This document shows positions 31,108 through 41,797 of a stretch of DNA of 64,000 bases, piece after piece (positions within the stretch are counted from its first letter, which is position 1; the number at the start of each line of letters is the position of its first letter). The stretch is from Serripes groenlandicus (Eukaryota; Mollusca; Bivalvia; Cardiida; Cardiidae), in assembly GCA_031761405.1 (NCBI GenBank), contig JASEVX010000001.1, positions 195,627,706-195,691,705 on the forward strand. The letters run 5' to 3'. The notes below the pieces were generated by a model, which made no database searches, was not told where the DNA came from, and saw only the letters and a list, made by a program, of their open reading frames with translations. Both the position numbers and the translations under genes were made by a program.

Positions 31108-32397
31108 AGACAAGAATTAAGCGTAATTAAATGTCTCCCTGTCCCCGGCTTTGACTATCAATGCAAGTGTAAAAGACAAAAAGTAAAATAACAAAACTTT
31201 AACGTTGAGCTTAACACAATTGTAACAAGAGGCCCAAGAGGGCCAGTATCGCTCCATGGCCATTAGGCAAAAATTAATTCTCCAAACAGCCCCGCCCCCC
31301 TGGTGGACATGTATTTTGACCAATCAACATAGCTTGAAGGAATCTGATAGATGGTCACCCTAGGAACATTTCTACAAACTTATTTGAAAATCAGCCCGAC
31401 ACTTTCGGAAAAGAAGATCTTTTAAGTTTTCACTATAGCCATATAAGGCAAAATAGCCCCGCCCTCTGGTGACCATAGTTTTTGACCAATCTACATGGCT
31501 TGAAGGTATCTGATAGAGGGTCACCTAGGAACATTTCTACAATATTATTTGAAAATCGGCCCGACACTTTCGGAGCAGAATTTTTTTTTAGCTTTCACTA
31601 TAGCCATATAAGGCAAAATAGCCCGCCCTCTGGTGGCCATGTTTTTCAACCAATCAAAATGGCTTGAAACAATCTGTTAGAGGGTCACCCTAGGAACATT
31701 TCTACATTTCGGAAAGGAAGATTTTTTAAGTTTTCACTATAGCCATATATGGCAAAATAACCCCGCCCCCTGGCGGCCATGTTTTTTACCAATCAACTTG
31801 GCTTGAGGGAATCTGATAGAGGGTCACCCAAGGAACATTTCTACAATATTATTTGAAAATCGGGCCGACACTTTCGGAGAAAGTTTAAGTTTTCACTTCT
31901 TTTTTTCTTTCGGTTGCCATGGAAACCAGAATTTTGCATGGATTCAAAAAAATTGAAGGAATTTAGGAGAGGACATTGAGAGAATGCTTCCTATGAAGGT
32001 TTTTGGCCAAGTGGTTAGGGAGGAGAAGTCGTTTGAAGCAAAAAGTTAGCTTAAGCACGGACGGACGCACAACGGACAATTCGCCATGACATAAGCCCGA
32101 CTGGCTTTCAGCCAGTGGAGCTAAGAATGAAGAAGCTATGACCAATTCTCAAAATCCAACAAAAATCATGTGTTTTACCCCAAAAAGAAGGTCACACTCA
32201 GCACCTTCAGCATACAATGTGAAGAAGGATTTTAGATGTAACTATATTCCACAAACCCTAGTACATATGCCCTAGTACTTATTGAGAAAAATTAAAAAAA
32301 AAAAAAACTTTAACGTTGAGCTCAACACAAATGGCCGTCGCCAAAAAAACAACACCTTAGTTTCACTTTCGCAACTTCGTCGCAGGGAGACAAAAAT
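31108..32397 (+). repeat. HINE family G, interrupted copy 1
   Basis: The head CAAGAATTAAGCGTAATTAA with GTCTCCCTG precedes the nested element. After it come core text (CCAATTCTCAAAATCCAAC, GGTCACACTCAGCACCTTCA) and the tail TTTCGCAACTTCGTCGCAGG ending GAGACAAAAA. The CAGCGAGAC-type tail complements the head's GTCTCGCTG-type motif. Confidence 0.7.
31224..32124 (+). repeat. HINE family D, nested in family G
   Basis: The head is AACAAGAGGCCCAAGAGGGC with GTATCGCTCCATGG. Four core units follow, of the type AGGAACATTTCTACAATATT, shared with family A. Then GCACGGACGGACGCACAACG and the tail ACTGGCTTTCAGCCAGTGGA ending GCTAA. It thus has a family A core between family C-like ends. Confidence 0.8.
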
Positions 32398-32399
32398 CT

Positions 32400-32595
32400 A
32401 AACTGAAAGAAAAGAAAAGGCTTTGAAGGTGTGGAAATCAACAAACCCTTATTTGGTAGGGTAATTGGACTTCCATCATATTTCAGCCATTTCAAAGTCT
32501 TGCTGTCTTTGAAGGAACAACATTTAGAGCCGAAGATTTAGTTCTATTTTTTCCTCCTGTCACAACACATATATTCCATAATGTATTTTCTTGGT
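32400..32595. other. unique segment open on both strands
   Basis: The minus strand is open from 32537 for more than 60 codons and includes SFKDSKTLKWLKYDGSPITL. The plus strand is open over nearly the same bases and includes FEGVEINKPLFGRVIGLPSY. Neither frame has a clear start or a good splice border on both sides. Protein-like composition suggests a coding relic, but the strand cannot be decided by eye. Confidence 0.3.
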
Positions 32596-32596
32596 T

Positions 32597-33250
32597 GTTT
32601 ACCCTTTCCTAAATGCAACAATTTTGCAGTGTTTGCAGACGTCAACAAGAGGGCCGTGATGGCCCTGGATCGCTCACCTGATTTTATTTTTTTTCACTTT
32701 AGCCATATGACTATCGGTATGACACTTTTTGAGGAGAAGATTTTTTAAGTTTTCAATATAGCCATATAAGGCCAAAAAGCACCGCACATTGGTGGCCATG
32801 TTTTTCGACAAATCAACATGGCTTGAAAGGGTCATGCAAGGAACATTTCTACAAAATTATTCGAAAATCTGCCAACCAGTTTGAGAGAAGAAGAATTTAA
32901 AAAAAAAAAATGTTTCGTTGCCATTGAAACCAGAATTCTGCATGGATCTCAAACATTTGAAGGAATTCTGGTGAGGTCATTGAGAGGATGCTTTCTGTGA
33001 AGTTTCATCCCAATTGACCCACTGGTTACTGAGGAGAAGAAGTTGACGGACAAAAGGCGATCACAATAACTCACCTTGAGCACTTCGTGCTCAGGTGAGT
33101 TAATAAGAGAAAAATCTCCATGAATGGGAGTTTAATAATTAACTAGATTTGAAAACATTGTGCCCAATGGAGAAATTTTGAGCAATTTCTTCTTTTGTCG
33201 CAATGCTTTCAAAAGTTGTCTACTGCAGATGCGCTACAAGTAGGAAAGAG
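32597..33250. mobile_element. family J MITE split by a HINE
   Basis: Left part ACCCTTTCCTAAATGCAACA to TTTGCAGACGTC (32643). Right part from about 33150 (GAAAACATTGTGCCCAATGG) to GATGCGCTACAAGTAGGAAA (33246). Confidence 0.65.
32644..33103 (+). repeat. HINE family A, short complete copy
   Basis: Head AACAAGAGGGCCGTGATGGC + CTGGATCGCTCACCTGA, about 1.5 core units, then GTTGACGGACAAAAGGCGAT and the tail CTCACCTTGAGCACTTCGTG + CTCAGGTGAGTTAA. Confidence 0.85.
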
Positions 33251-33270
33251 TTATGGTATTTTAAATTTGA

Positions 33271-33736
33271 AACTAGAAATATCACTGAAGGTGAAGAATA
33301 CCCCTAGCTGATGCCTGACAATATACATATGTATGAGAAATTCAAGGGGCCATAACTCATTTAAAAATAATTCCAGTGCAACATGCCGACAATATACACA
33401 ACTAGGCTTGTTATCAATCATTCTTGTGAAGTTATATTGAATTCTGACCAAGGGTTGCTGACAAATAGTGTTCACAAGAAATGTCTACAGACCAACTATG
33501 TATGAGAAATTCAAGGGGCCATCATTTAAAAATAATTCCTGTGCAACACGCCAACAATATGCACAACTAGGCTTGGTATCGATCATTTTTGTGAAGTTAT
33601 ATTGAATTCTGACCAAGGGTTGCTGAGAAATAGTGTTCACAAGAAATGTCCAGACCAACAGACCGACCGACCGACCAACAAACCGACAAGCGTGACTCCT
33701 ATATAGCCCCCATATACTAGGTATCTGGGGGTATAA
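33271..33736 (+). repeat. HINE family F, two core units
   Basis: Head AACTAGAAATATCACTGAAG, two core units (CAAGGGGCCAT..., AAGTTATATTGAATTCTGAC), a (GACC)n tract at about 33657-33685, and tail AGCCCCCATATACTAGGTAT + CTGGGGGTATAA. Confidence 0.85.
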
Positions 33737-33764
33737 GACTGGAATTCAACCTATCCTAACCTCT

Positions 33765-34245
33765 CCTAACCCTTTCAAACTTACAACAAATGACGTCTTT
33801 GAAAGAATACTGGAAAAAATATAGAAAATCAGTTTAATTATTGCATAGAGTTGAACACATTGCGGCTAAAGTAGAAATTGCTCATAATGAGCAATTTCTT
33901 CTTTTTTACAATGTTTTCAAAAGATAACTGTTGTTGAGTCATCAACATGCCTCTGTATTAGGGTAAAATCAAGATATCTGATTATAATACAATTTTATTT
34001 AACATTGAATGTTATTCCTTTCCCTCATAATGACAATTCTGCAGCAGACGACTTTGAACATATTTTGTTAAAAGATAGAAAATCTCTATAATTGAATGGA
34101 TAACCTATGACTAAAAGTGGATAACATTGTGGCAAAAGGAGAAATTGCTTGTTTTGAGCAATTCCTTCCTTTGTCACTTTTTTTTTCAAAAGGCAGTCTG
34201 CTGCAGAGGCGTCAGAAAGCGTCTATATGAGGGAAAGGGATAACA
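33765..34245. mobile_element. two family J MITE copies
   Basis: One is at about 33765-33965 (CTAACCCTTTCAAACTTACA; TTGCTCATAATGAGCAATTT). A second, longer copy at 34010-34245 runs from CCTTTCCCTCATAATGACAA to TCTATATGAGGGAAAGGGAT. The second belongs to the same subfamily as 59560-60006, sharing GGATAACCTATGACTAAAAG. Confidence 0.75.
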
Positions 34246-34274
34246 TAATTATCACTCAGGTTATAAGTCCTGAG

Positions 34275-34546
34275 CCCAATTCAACCAACATTACTTAGCT
34301 TTAAGTAATACTTAAAAGCAAATTTCGTCATTTTTGTTTCCCTAATATTTTGTAAAACATGAATGGTGGAATATATTAGAGTAAATGACTTAATTGATAT
34401 AAATATTTATCTTGGTGACTAACAAAACTTGTTAAGAAACAAAATCTTTCAGCATTTTTATAAGGAAAACAAAGATGATGAAATCTGCTTTTAAGTATTT
34501 AAGTTTAGATTAGCGCTATTATAATAAGTAAGGTTGGTGGAATTGG
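34275..34546. mobile_element. foldback MITE with CCCAATTCAACCAACATTAC termini
   Basis: The left CCCAATTCAACCAACATTAC mirrors the right GTAAGGTTGGTGGAATTGG. Homology of the arms continues inward (AATACTTAAAAGCAAATTTC against GAAATCTGCTTTTAAGTATT; TTTTTGTTTCCC against GGAAAACAAAG), giving arms of roughly 95 bp. No coding content. Confidence 0.8.
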
Positions 34547-34572
34547 ACCCTATATCAAAAGTTCAATGATAA

Positions 34573-34650
34573 ATTAACCCTTTCCCACATACAACAAATC
34601 TGCAGCAGAGAACTTTGAAAACAATCAGTAAGTAAGTAAGTAAGTAAATC
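34573..34650. mobile_element. family J MITE left half and (AAGT)n
   Basis: TTAACCCTTTCCCACATACA to GAGAACTTTGAAAACAATCA, then GTAAGTAAGTAAGTAAGTAA where the second half should be. Confidence 0.65.
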
Positions 34651-35002
34651 TTTTATTATAGTGACATGTGTATAACAAAACAAACGTATAACAAAATATA
34701 ACAAGGGCACCGCAAAGCGGATGCATCTCCTCGGTATTTAATTTAAAAATATGGCTAAAAATATGGCCAATGACCTGGATATTAATGTTATGTACCAGAA
34801 AACTAATGTTATTTGTCCTTGCCTTTATCAAATTGTTATTAATGTTATGTACCAGAGAACTAAGTGTAATTTGTCCTTGTCTCCGCATTTGGCCTTTGCC
34901 AAATGACCCCACCTTTATACTAACTGTATGGCAAGTTTGGTTAAGATCGGTTGAAGGATGTTCAGTGTAGAGTGGTCACAAGGTTGTTATATGGGAAAAT
35001 AG

Positions 35003-35790
35003 TAGGGATGGCAATGATTAATCGGTTACCCGGTTAACCGTACGTTTTCCGATTAATCGGTTAGTAATTTCGGTAACCGAGTACTCGGAAGAAATGATAA
35101 AATATAAACACAGTTGTGTTTCACCTTTTGTTCTTTTCAATTTGTCACACGTATCTGACATGAGAGGTTAATTATTCACACCTCGATCGGCCAGTGTTTA
35201 CATTACCGCGATAACAGCCGCACTCGATTTTATTGATTATCGTTTGTTTGTGTAATTGTCAATTAAAGGACGCTTTGAAACTTTTAAAAAGAGTTTGATG
35301 TCTAATAAAGGCAGAAATTATAAGATAATGACTTATTAATTATAGTCGCCGTTTGTTTTGATAATACAACTAATTGGAGTCAGTGTGATACATTTGAATT
35401 GTTGTTTTTGTAATTTGAAGTTTGTAACACATTTTTCCCCTGAGTTGGTATTTAAAGATATGCAGCTATGTACCCTTTTCATTCGACATATTATAAATTG
35501 TATAACAGTCACTTCGTTATAAAAAGATCTACATAATATATTGCCATAATGCAGCCTGCTACATCCTTTGTCTGGAAGTATTTCAAATGTTGTGCTGATG
35601 ATAACAAAGTCAAGTGCAGTTTGTGTGGTAATGAACTGTCTTGGAGTGGTGGATCCAGTAACATGCGCCTCCATATTCGACTAAAGCAGTGGATATGTAT
35701 TGCCTATGAATCTATACGCTTAAACGGGTAACCGGTTACAAAATTGTACGAGTAACCGGTTAGTAATATTGGTGACCGTTGCCATCCCTA
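35003..35790 (+). mobile_element. hAT element, non-autonomous, with exact 8-bp TSD
   Basis: The termini TAGGGATGGCAA and TTGCCATCCCTA are perfect 12-bp inverted repeats. GAAAATAG occurs immediately before (34995-35002) and after (35791-35798), an 8-bp target duplication typical of hAT transposons. Subterminal copies of CGGTTA/TAACCG motifs lie at both ends (35025-35080 and 35725-35765). Only a BED zinc-finger reading frame remains inside; the RNase H-like transposase domain and hAT dimerisation region are absent. Neighbouring tandem units show the uninterrupted target (GGGAAAATAGTCAAAG). Confidence 0.93.
35549..35731 (+). pseudogene. BED-type zinc finger remnant of a hAT transposase
   Basis: A frame of 60 codons. 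TSFVWKYF at residues 5-12 is the aromatic signature of BED fingers; C23 and C26 form the CxxC (VKCSLCGNEL), and H42 lies in NMRLHIRLK. The fourth zinc ligand would be residue 47, where a glutamine replaces the usual His or Cys. The frame then runs 13 residues into the subterminal repeats. In intact elements the BED finger binds the transposon ends as the N-terminal part of the transposase, so this is the leftover first domain after internal deletion. Confidence 0.8.
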
Positions 35791-36789
35791 GAAAATAGTC
35801 AAAGTCCAATTTTGACCTTCACCTTGACCCTATGACTATGAAAATAAATAGACCTTCTAGACCTTGCCATATACTAACTGTATACCAAGTTTGGTTAAGA
35901 TCAGTCAAAGGATGTTCAGTGTAGAGTGGTCACAAGGTTGTTATATGGGAAAATAGTCAAAGTCAAATTTTGACCTTGACCGTATGACCTTGAAAATAAA
36001 TAGGCTTCTAGACCTTGCCATATACTAACTGTATACCAATCTTGGTTAAGATCGGTCAAAGGATGTTCAGTGTAGAGTGGTTACAATGATGTTATGGCAG
36101 AAAGTCCTATTTTGACCATGACCTTGAAAATAAATAGGCTTCTAGACCTTGCCATATACTAACTGTATACCAATTTTGGTTAAGATCAGTCAAAAAGATG
36201 TTTAAGTGTAGAGTGGTCACAAAATTCTTATATGGGAAAATAGTCAGTCCAATTTTGACCTTGACCCTATGACCTTGAAAATAAATAGGCTTCTAGACCT
36301 TGCCATATACTAACTGTATACCAAGTTTAATTAAGATCAGTAAAAGGATGTTCAGTGTAGAGTGGTCACAAGGTTGTTATATGGGAAAATAGTCAGTCCA
36401 ATTTTGACCTTGACCTTGACCCTATAACCTTGAAAATAAATAGGCTTCTAGACATTGCCATATACTAACTGTATACCAAGTCTGATTAAGATCAGTCAAA
36501 GGATGTTCAGTGTAGAGTGATCACAAGGTTGTTATATGGGAAAATAGTAGGTCAAATTTTGACCTTGACCCTATGACCTTGAAAATAAATAGGCTTCTAG
36601 ACATTGCCATATACTAACTTTGATTAAGATCAGTCAAAGGATGTTCAGTGTAGATTGGTCACAAGGTTGTTTTAACCTATGACCTTGATTTTTGTTAAAT
36701 AAGGGGCCATAACTCCACCAAATAAAGCATGCCGAAAGTAACGATCGAACTTGGCCTAGCCCTTAAGGCATTTAACCTTGTTACCAAGT

Positions 36790-39085
36790 TTGAAAAACAA
36801 GAATTACGCGTAATTAAATGTCTCGCTGTCCCCTGCTTTGACTATCAATGCAAGTGTAAAAGACAAAAAGTAAAATAACAAAACTTTAACTTTCAGCTAA
36901 ACACAATTGTTTTTAAACAAGAAATTAAACAAGAGGGCCATGATGGCCCTTGAATCGCTCACCTGATTTTTTATTTTTTTTCACTTTAGCTATATAAGCC
37001 TCGCCCCCTGGCAGCCATAGTTTCCGACCAATCAACTTGGCTTGAAGGAATCTGATAGAGGGTTAACCTAGGAACATTTCTACAAAATTATTTGAAAATC
37101 GGCCAGATACTTTTGGAGGAGAAGATTTTTTAAGTTTTCACTATAGCCATATAATGCAAAATAGCCCTGCCTACTGGCGGCCATGTTTTTTGACCAATCA
37201 ACATGGCTTGAAGGAATCTGAAAGTGGGTCATCCAAGGAACATTTCTACAAAATTATTTGAAAATCGGGCCGACACTTTATACTTTTTTTCGTTTCGTTG
37301 CCATGTAAACAAGAATTCTGCATGGATCCCAAAAAATTTGAAGAAATTCTGGTGAGGTCATTAAGAGGATGCTTTCTGTGAAGTTTCATCCCAATTGACC
37401 CACTGGTTACTGAGGAGAAGATGTTGAAGATTTTTTAAGTTTATACTTTGGCCATATAAGGCAAAATAGCCCTCGCCCCCTGGCGGCCATGTTTTTCGAC
37501 CAATCAACATTGCTTGAAGGAATCTGATAGAGGGTCACCCAAGGAACATTTTTACAAAATTATTTGAAAATCGGCCTGACACTTATGGAGGAGAAGATTT
37601 TTTAAATTTTCATTATAGCCATAAAAGGCAAAATAGCCCCGCCCCCTGGCGGCCATGTTTTTTGACCAAACAACATGGCTTGAAGGAATCTGATAGAGGA
37701 TCACCCAAGGAACATTTCTACAAAATTATTTGAAAATCGGCCTGACACTTTTGGAGGAGAAGATTTTTTAAGTTTGCACTATAGCCATATAAGGCAATAT
37801 AGACCCGCCCCCCCTGGCGGCCATGTTTTTCGACCAATCAACATGGCTTGAAGGAATCTGATAGAGGGTCACCCAAGGAACATTTCTACAAAATTATTTG
37901 AAAATCGGCCTTACACTTTCGGAGGAGAAGATTTTTTAAGTTTCACTATAGCCATATAAGGCAAAATAGCCCCGCCCCCCCCTGGCGGCCATGTTTTTCG
38001 CCCAATCAACACGGCTTGAAGGAATCTGATAGAGGGTCATCCAAGGAACATTTCTACAAAATTATTTGAAAATCTGCCAACCAATTCGGGAGGAGAAGAA
38101 TTTTGAAGTTTTTTCGGTTTCGTTGCCATGGAAACCAGAATTTTGCATGGATCCCAAAAATTTGAAGGAATTCTGGTGAGGTCATTGAGAGGATGCTTTC
38201 TGTGAAGTTTCATCCAAATTGACCCACTGGTTACTGAGGAGAAGAAGTTGACGCACGACGCACGCCGGACGCCGGACAAAAGGCGATCACAATAACTCAC
38301 CTTGAGCAAAGCTCAGGTGAGCTAAAAAAAAAATACAAAGTTAAAATATACAAGAAATTAAAAAATAAAAATAAAATACAAACGTTTTACGCCGAAACCT
38401 GTTTGATATGTTGAAGTACTTTATTTATGAAATGTTTGTTCACAATTTGAAATTAATTCAACAAAATATGAAGTAGCTATGTCCAATTCTCAATATCCAC
38501 CAAAAATCAAGTGTTTTACCCCCAAAAAAGATCACACTCAGCATCATCAGCATACAATGTGCAGAAGGGTATTTGATGTCACTATATTCCAAATATGAAA
38601 GCCCTAGTACCAGTACTTATTGAGAAAAATAAAAAAAAATAAAAACTTTAACGTTGAGCTTAACGCAAAATTGAAAAATCCATGAAATGAAAAAGAAAAA
38701 AATCCAAGTGTTTGACCCAAAAACCCGTTTAATATGTTGAAGTACTTTATTTATGAAATATGTGTGCAAAATTTGAAATCAATATAACAAAAAATGAGGA
38801 TGTTATGACCAATTCTCAAAGTCAACCAAAAACCACCAAAATCATGTTTTTTACCCCAAAAATAAGGTCACACTCAGTATCTTTAGCATACAATGTGAAG
38901 AAGGGTATTAGATGTAACTACATTCGAAAAATGAAATCCCTAGTACCAGTACTTATTCAGAAAAGTTAAAAAAATGTAACTTTAACGTTGAGCTAAAACG
39001 CAAATAGTTGACGCCGTAGCCAGAAAAGCAACACCTTAGTCTCGCTTTCGCAACTTCGTCGCAGCGAGACAAAAAACGGTTCACA
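36790..39085 (+). repeat. HINE family G, interrupted copy 2
   Basis: Head CAAGAATTACGCGTAATTAA with GTCTCGCTG at 36802-36830. After the nested family A element come two or three core units (GAAGTACTTTATTTATGAAA, AAGGTCACACTCAGTATCTT, CTTTAACGTTGAGC). The tail CTCGCTTTCGCAACTTCGTC + GCAGCGAGACAAAAA ends at about 39078. Confidence 0.75.
36928..38325 (+). repeat. HINE family A, long complete copy
   Basis: Head AACAAGAGGGCCATGATGGC + CCTTGAATCGCTCACCTGA; about seven core units of roughly 166 bp; GACGCACGACGCACGCCGGA; tail CTCACCTTGAGCAAAGCTCA + GGTGAGCTAA. Nested inside family G. Confidence 0.9.
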
Positions 39086-39170
39086 TTTGTGGCAGTTATT
39101 GCACGGAAACGAAGTGTGAAAGACAGACAGACAGACAGACAGACGGACAAACCGAAATTAAAAAAGGATA

Positions 39171-40098
39171 AACAAGAGGGCCATGATGGCCCTGGAATCG
39201 CTCACCTGATTTTTTTTTTCACTTTAGCTATATAAGCCCCGACATCTGGCGGGCATAGTTTCCAACCAATCAACTTGGCTTGAAGGAATCTGATAGAGGG
39301 TTACCCTAGGAACATTTCTACAAAATTATTTGAAAATCGGCCTGACACTTTTGGAGGAGAAGATTTTTTAAGTTTTCACTATAGCCATAAAAGGCAAAAT
39401 AGCCCCGCCCCCTGGCGGCCATGTTTTTTGACCAATCAACATGGCTTGAAGGAATCTGATAGAGGGTCATCCAAGGAACATTTCTACAAAATTATTTGAA
39501 AATCGGCCTGACACTTTTGGAGGAGAAGATTTTTTAAGTTTGCACTATAGCCATATAAGGCAAAATAGCCCCGCCCCCCCTAGCGGCCATGTTTTTCGAC
39601 CAATCAACATGGCTTGAAGGAATCTGATAGAGGGTCACCTAAGGAACATTTCTACAAAATAATTTGAAAATCGGCCTGACACTTTCGGAGGAGAAGATTT
39701 TTTAAGTTTGCACTATAGCCATATAAGGCAAAATAGCCCCGCCCCCCCTGGCGGCCATGTTTTTCGACCAATCGACATGGCTTGAAGGAATCTGATAGAG
39801 GGTCACCTAAGGAATATTTCTACAAAATAATTTGAAAATCAGCCTGACACTTTCGGAGAAGAAGATTTTTTAAGAATTTTGAAGTTTTTTTCATTTCGTT
39901 GCCATGGAAACCAGAATTCTGCATGGATCCCAAAAATTTTAAGGAATTCTGGTGTGGACATTGAGAGGATGCTTTCTGTGAAGTTTCATCCCAGTTGACC
40001 CAACGGTTACAGAGGAGAAAATGTTGACGGACGACGGACGCCGGACATAGGGCGATCACAATAACTCACCTTGAGCACTTCGTGCACAGGTGAGCTAA
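39171..40098 (+). repeat. HINE family A, complete copy
   Basis: It follows an (ACAG)n tract at 39124-39145. Head AACAAGAGGGCCATGATGGC, about four core units, GACGGACGACGGACGCCGGA, and tail CTCACCTTGAGCACTTCGTG + CACAGGTGAGCTAA. Confidence 0.9.
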
Positions 40099-40109
40099 AA
40101 AGATATCTA

Positions 40110-40228
40110 CACAGTGAACTAGTACAAAGAGGACAAGATACATACAAATTACGTCCCCGAATTCGATTGCATGACCCTAATCATTCTTATATTATATACA
40201 ATAAGTTTTTGTTCACTGTTAACCCTTT
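40110..40228 (+). repeat. 110-bp direct duplication SD3, copy 1
   Basis: TACAAAGAGGACAAGATACA, then GCATGACCCTAATCATTCTT and ATACAATAAGTTTTTGTTCA, match 40920-41019. The second copy overlaps the 3' flank of the minus-strand gene and contains its AATAAA signal, so this copy may be a duplicated 3' flank. Confidence 0.7.
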
Positions 40229-40747
40229 CCCTATAATGAGTGTATTTAGCTGACAAGACTAAATTTAGGTAATTTCTATATATAAAGGGCGATAACTCTT
40301 GATTGACTAAAGCGATATGGCTAGTTATCAATCTTGTCCCAAGATATTATGCCAATAAACATTCTGACTAAATATGGTGATGATGGGACAAAGGCTTCTT
40401 AAGTTATTTAGCTGACAAGACCAATTTTAGGTAATTTCTATATTTAAAGGGTAATAACTTTTGATTGACTAAAGTGATATGGCTTGTTATCGAACTTGTC
40501 CCAAGATATTATGACAATACACATTCTGACCAAATTTGGTGATGATGGAACAAAGGCTTCTCAAGTTATTTAGCTGACAACATACTGGATGACGCAGGTA
40601 AAACTGTGATACAAAACGGGCGGGCGTATAAAAATTGAAAACCTTGTGGCAAAAGGTTAATTACTTGTTTTGAGCAGTTTCTCCATTTGTCACAATGTTT
40701 TCAAAAGACGTTTGCTGCAGATACGTCTACAAGTGGGAAAGGGTTAA
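40217..40747. mobile_element. family J MITE split by HINE B
   Basis: TTAACCCTTTCCCTATAATG at the left and AAGTGGGAAAGGGTTAA at the right, with a partial family B HINE between about 40235 and 40631. Confidence 0.7.
40235..40631 (+). repeat. HINE family B, 3' part
   Basis: Two and a half 161-bp units, then CATACTGGATGACGCAGG and the tail CAAAACGGGCGGGCGTATAA. The head is missing. Confidence 0.75.
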
Positions 40748-40754
40748 CTAATCA

Positions 40755-40870
40755 TACTGCAGTAGACGACCTTGAAATCATCCCATTTTAAATCTCTATA
40801 TATTTGAAAGTTGAAAATATTGTGGCAAAACAGGAATTACTTCTTTTGCCACAATATTCTCCAATGTATT
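40755..40870. mobile_element. family J MITE, short copy
   Basis: GCAGTAGACGACCTTGAAAT, AATATTGTGGCAAAACAGGA, ACTTCTTTTGCCACAATATT. Confidence 0.6.
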
Positions 40871-41006
40871 TTACATAAGTACACAGCACTGAGTTGCTCA
40901 TGTCGTTGGCATTATTCCTCGTACAAAGGGGACAATATACAAACCAATTACGTACCCAAATTCTATTGCATGACCCCAATCATTCTTATACTATATACAA
41001 TAAGTT

Positions 41007-41012
41007 TTTATT
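41007..41012 (-). terminator. candidate poly(A) signal of the minus-strand gene
   Basis: AATAAA on the minus strand about 105 bases beyond the stop codon at 41118-41120. It is the first such hexamer after the last exon. Confidence 0.5.
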
Positions 41013-41117
41013 CACTGTTAAATGGGTGCGTGTTTCATGAAAAGTTCTGTTTCGCAACGGCTACTTATGCCCTTCCTGGAAAGAACAGCTACCTTCCTTC
41101 AATCTAAGCGTCATCTT

Positions 41118-41209
41118 TCAATGCCGATGTTCGGCATGATATGAGCAGAATCTCCTGTCACATCTAACACAGTAAATGGTGGCACTGTTGCTACACACTG
41201 AGCAAGCAT
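41118..41209 (-). CDS. last exon, Cys/His-rich C-terminus of a zinc-binding protein
   Basis: On minus, TTTCTATCATTTCAG precedes 41209 as a strong acceptor. The first two bases complete the split codon from the exon at 44607-44720, then 29 codons run to TGA at 41120-41118. The residues ACSVCSNSATIYCVRCDRRF + CSYHAEHRH give the spacing C-x2-C-x7-C-x2-C-x4-C-x2-H-x3-H, close to a B-box or a cross-brace zinc module. The preceding exon supplies CAMGHERC immediately upstream. piggyBac transposases and some other families also end in Cys-rich modules, so the fold is a suggestion. The function is unknown; zinc-mediated protein or RNA contact is the usual role of such modules. Confidence 0.7.
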
Positions 41210-41364
41210 CTGAAATGATAGAAATATTATTATCCCACAAACAATATTGTACAGATCTACGACAAATTTTGATGCTTGACCTTGCCCTAATCTATCTTTA
41301 CTCATCTGATCTAACCAGCGCCATATTATGGTCACATCTGAACTTTGTTGGTTTTATCACATGA

Positions 41365-41715
41365 CACCCTTTCCCTCATATAGACGCTTTCTGATGCCTG
41401 TGCAGCAGACAGCTTTTTGAAAACGGAGTGACAAAAAAAGAATTTGCTCAAAACAAGCAATTTCGCCTTTTGCCACAGTGTGTTCAACTTTTAGTCATAG
41501 GTTATCCATTCAATTATAGAGAAAAATAGTCCAAGTTCAAATATATTCTATCCTTATACAAAGGCCTGAGCCTGATATTATCAAGTATTAAACCCTTTAA
41601 GAAGAGATTCAGGTATAATGAGCAAGTTCACCTTTTGCCACAATGTTTCCAAATCTATTCAATAATTATACAAGTTGTCTGCTGCAAAATTGCTTTATGA
41701 GTGAGAATTAAAAAA
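41365..41715. mobile_element. two family J MITE copies
   Basis: About 41367-41525 (ACCCTTTCCCTCATATAGAC, CCTTTTGCCACAGTG, CTTTTAGTCATAGGTTATCC) is in the opposite orientation to 34010-34245. A fragment at 41592-41715 has GTTCACCTTTTGCCACAATG. Confidence 0.65.
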
Positions 41716-41797
41716 GAAATATGCGATAACATTAATGCACATATGCACATAAAGTCAGATATTGAACTGGAGATAATAATATGTAATAATATATAAT

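Larger units (their letters stand above)
34700..36785 (+). repeat. HINE family Q, about 135-bp units, split by a hAT element
   Basis: The head is AACAAGGGCACCGCAAAGCG with a CCGC/GCGG dyad. At least seven units follow, with GACCTTGAAAATAAATAGGC, TTGCCATATACTAACTGTAT and AGTGTAGAGTGGTCACAAGG. No hairpin tail is seen before family G begins near 36790, so the 3' end is probably lost. The hAT insertion at 35003-35790 separates the first unit from the rest. Confidence 0.75.
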
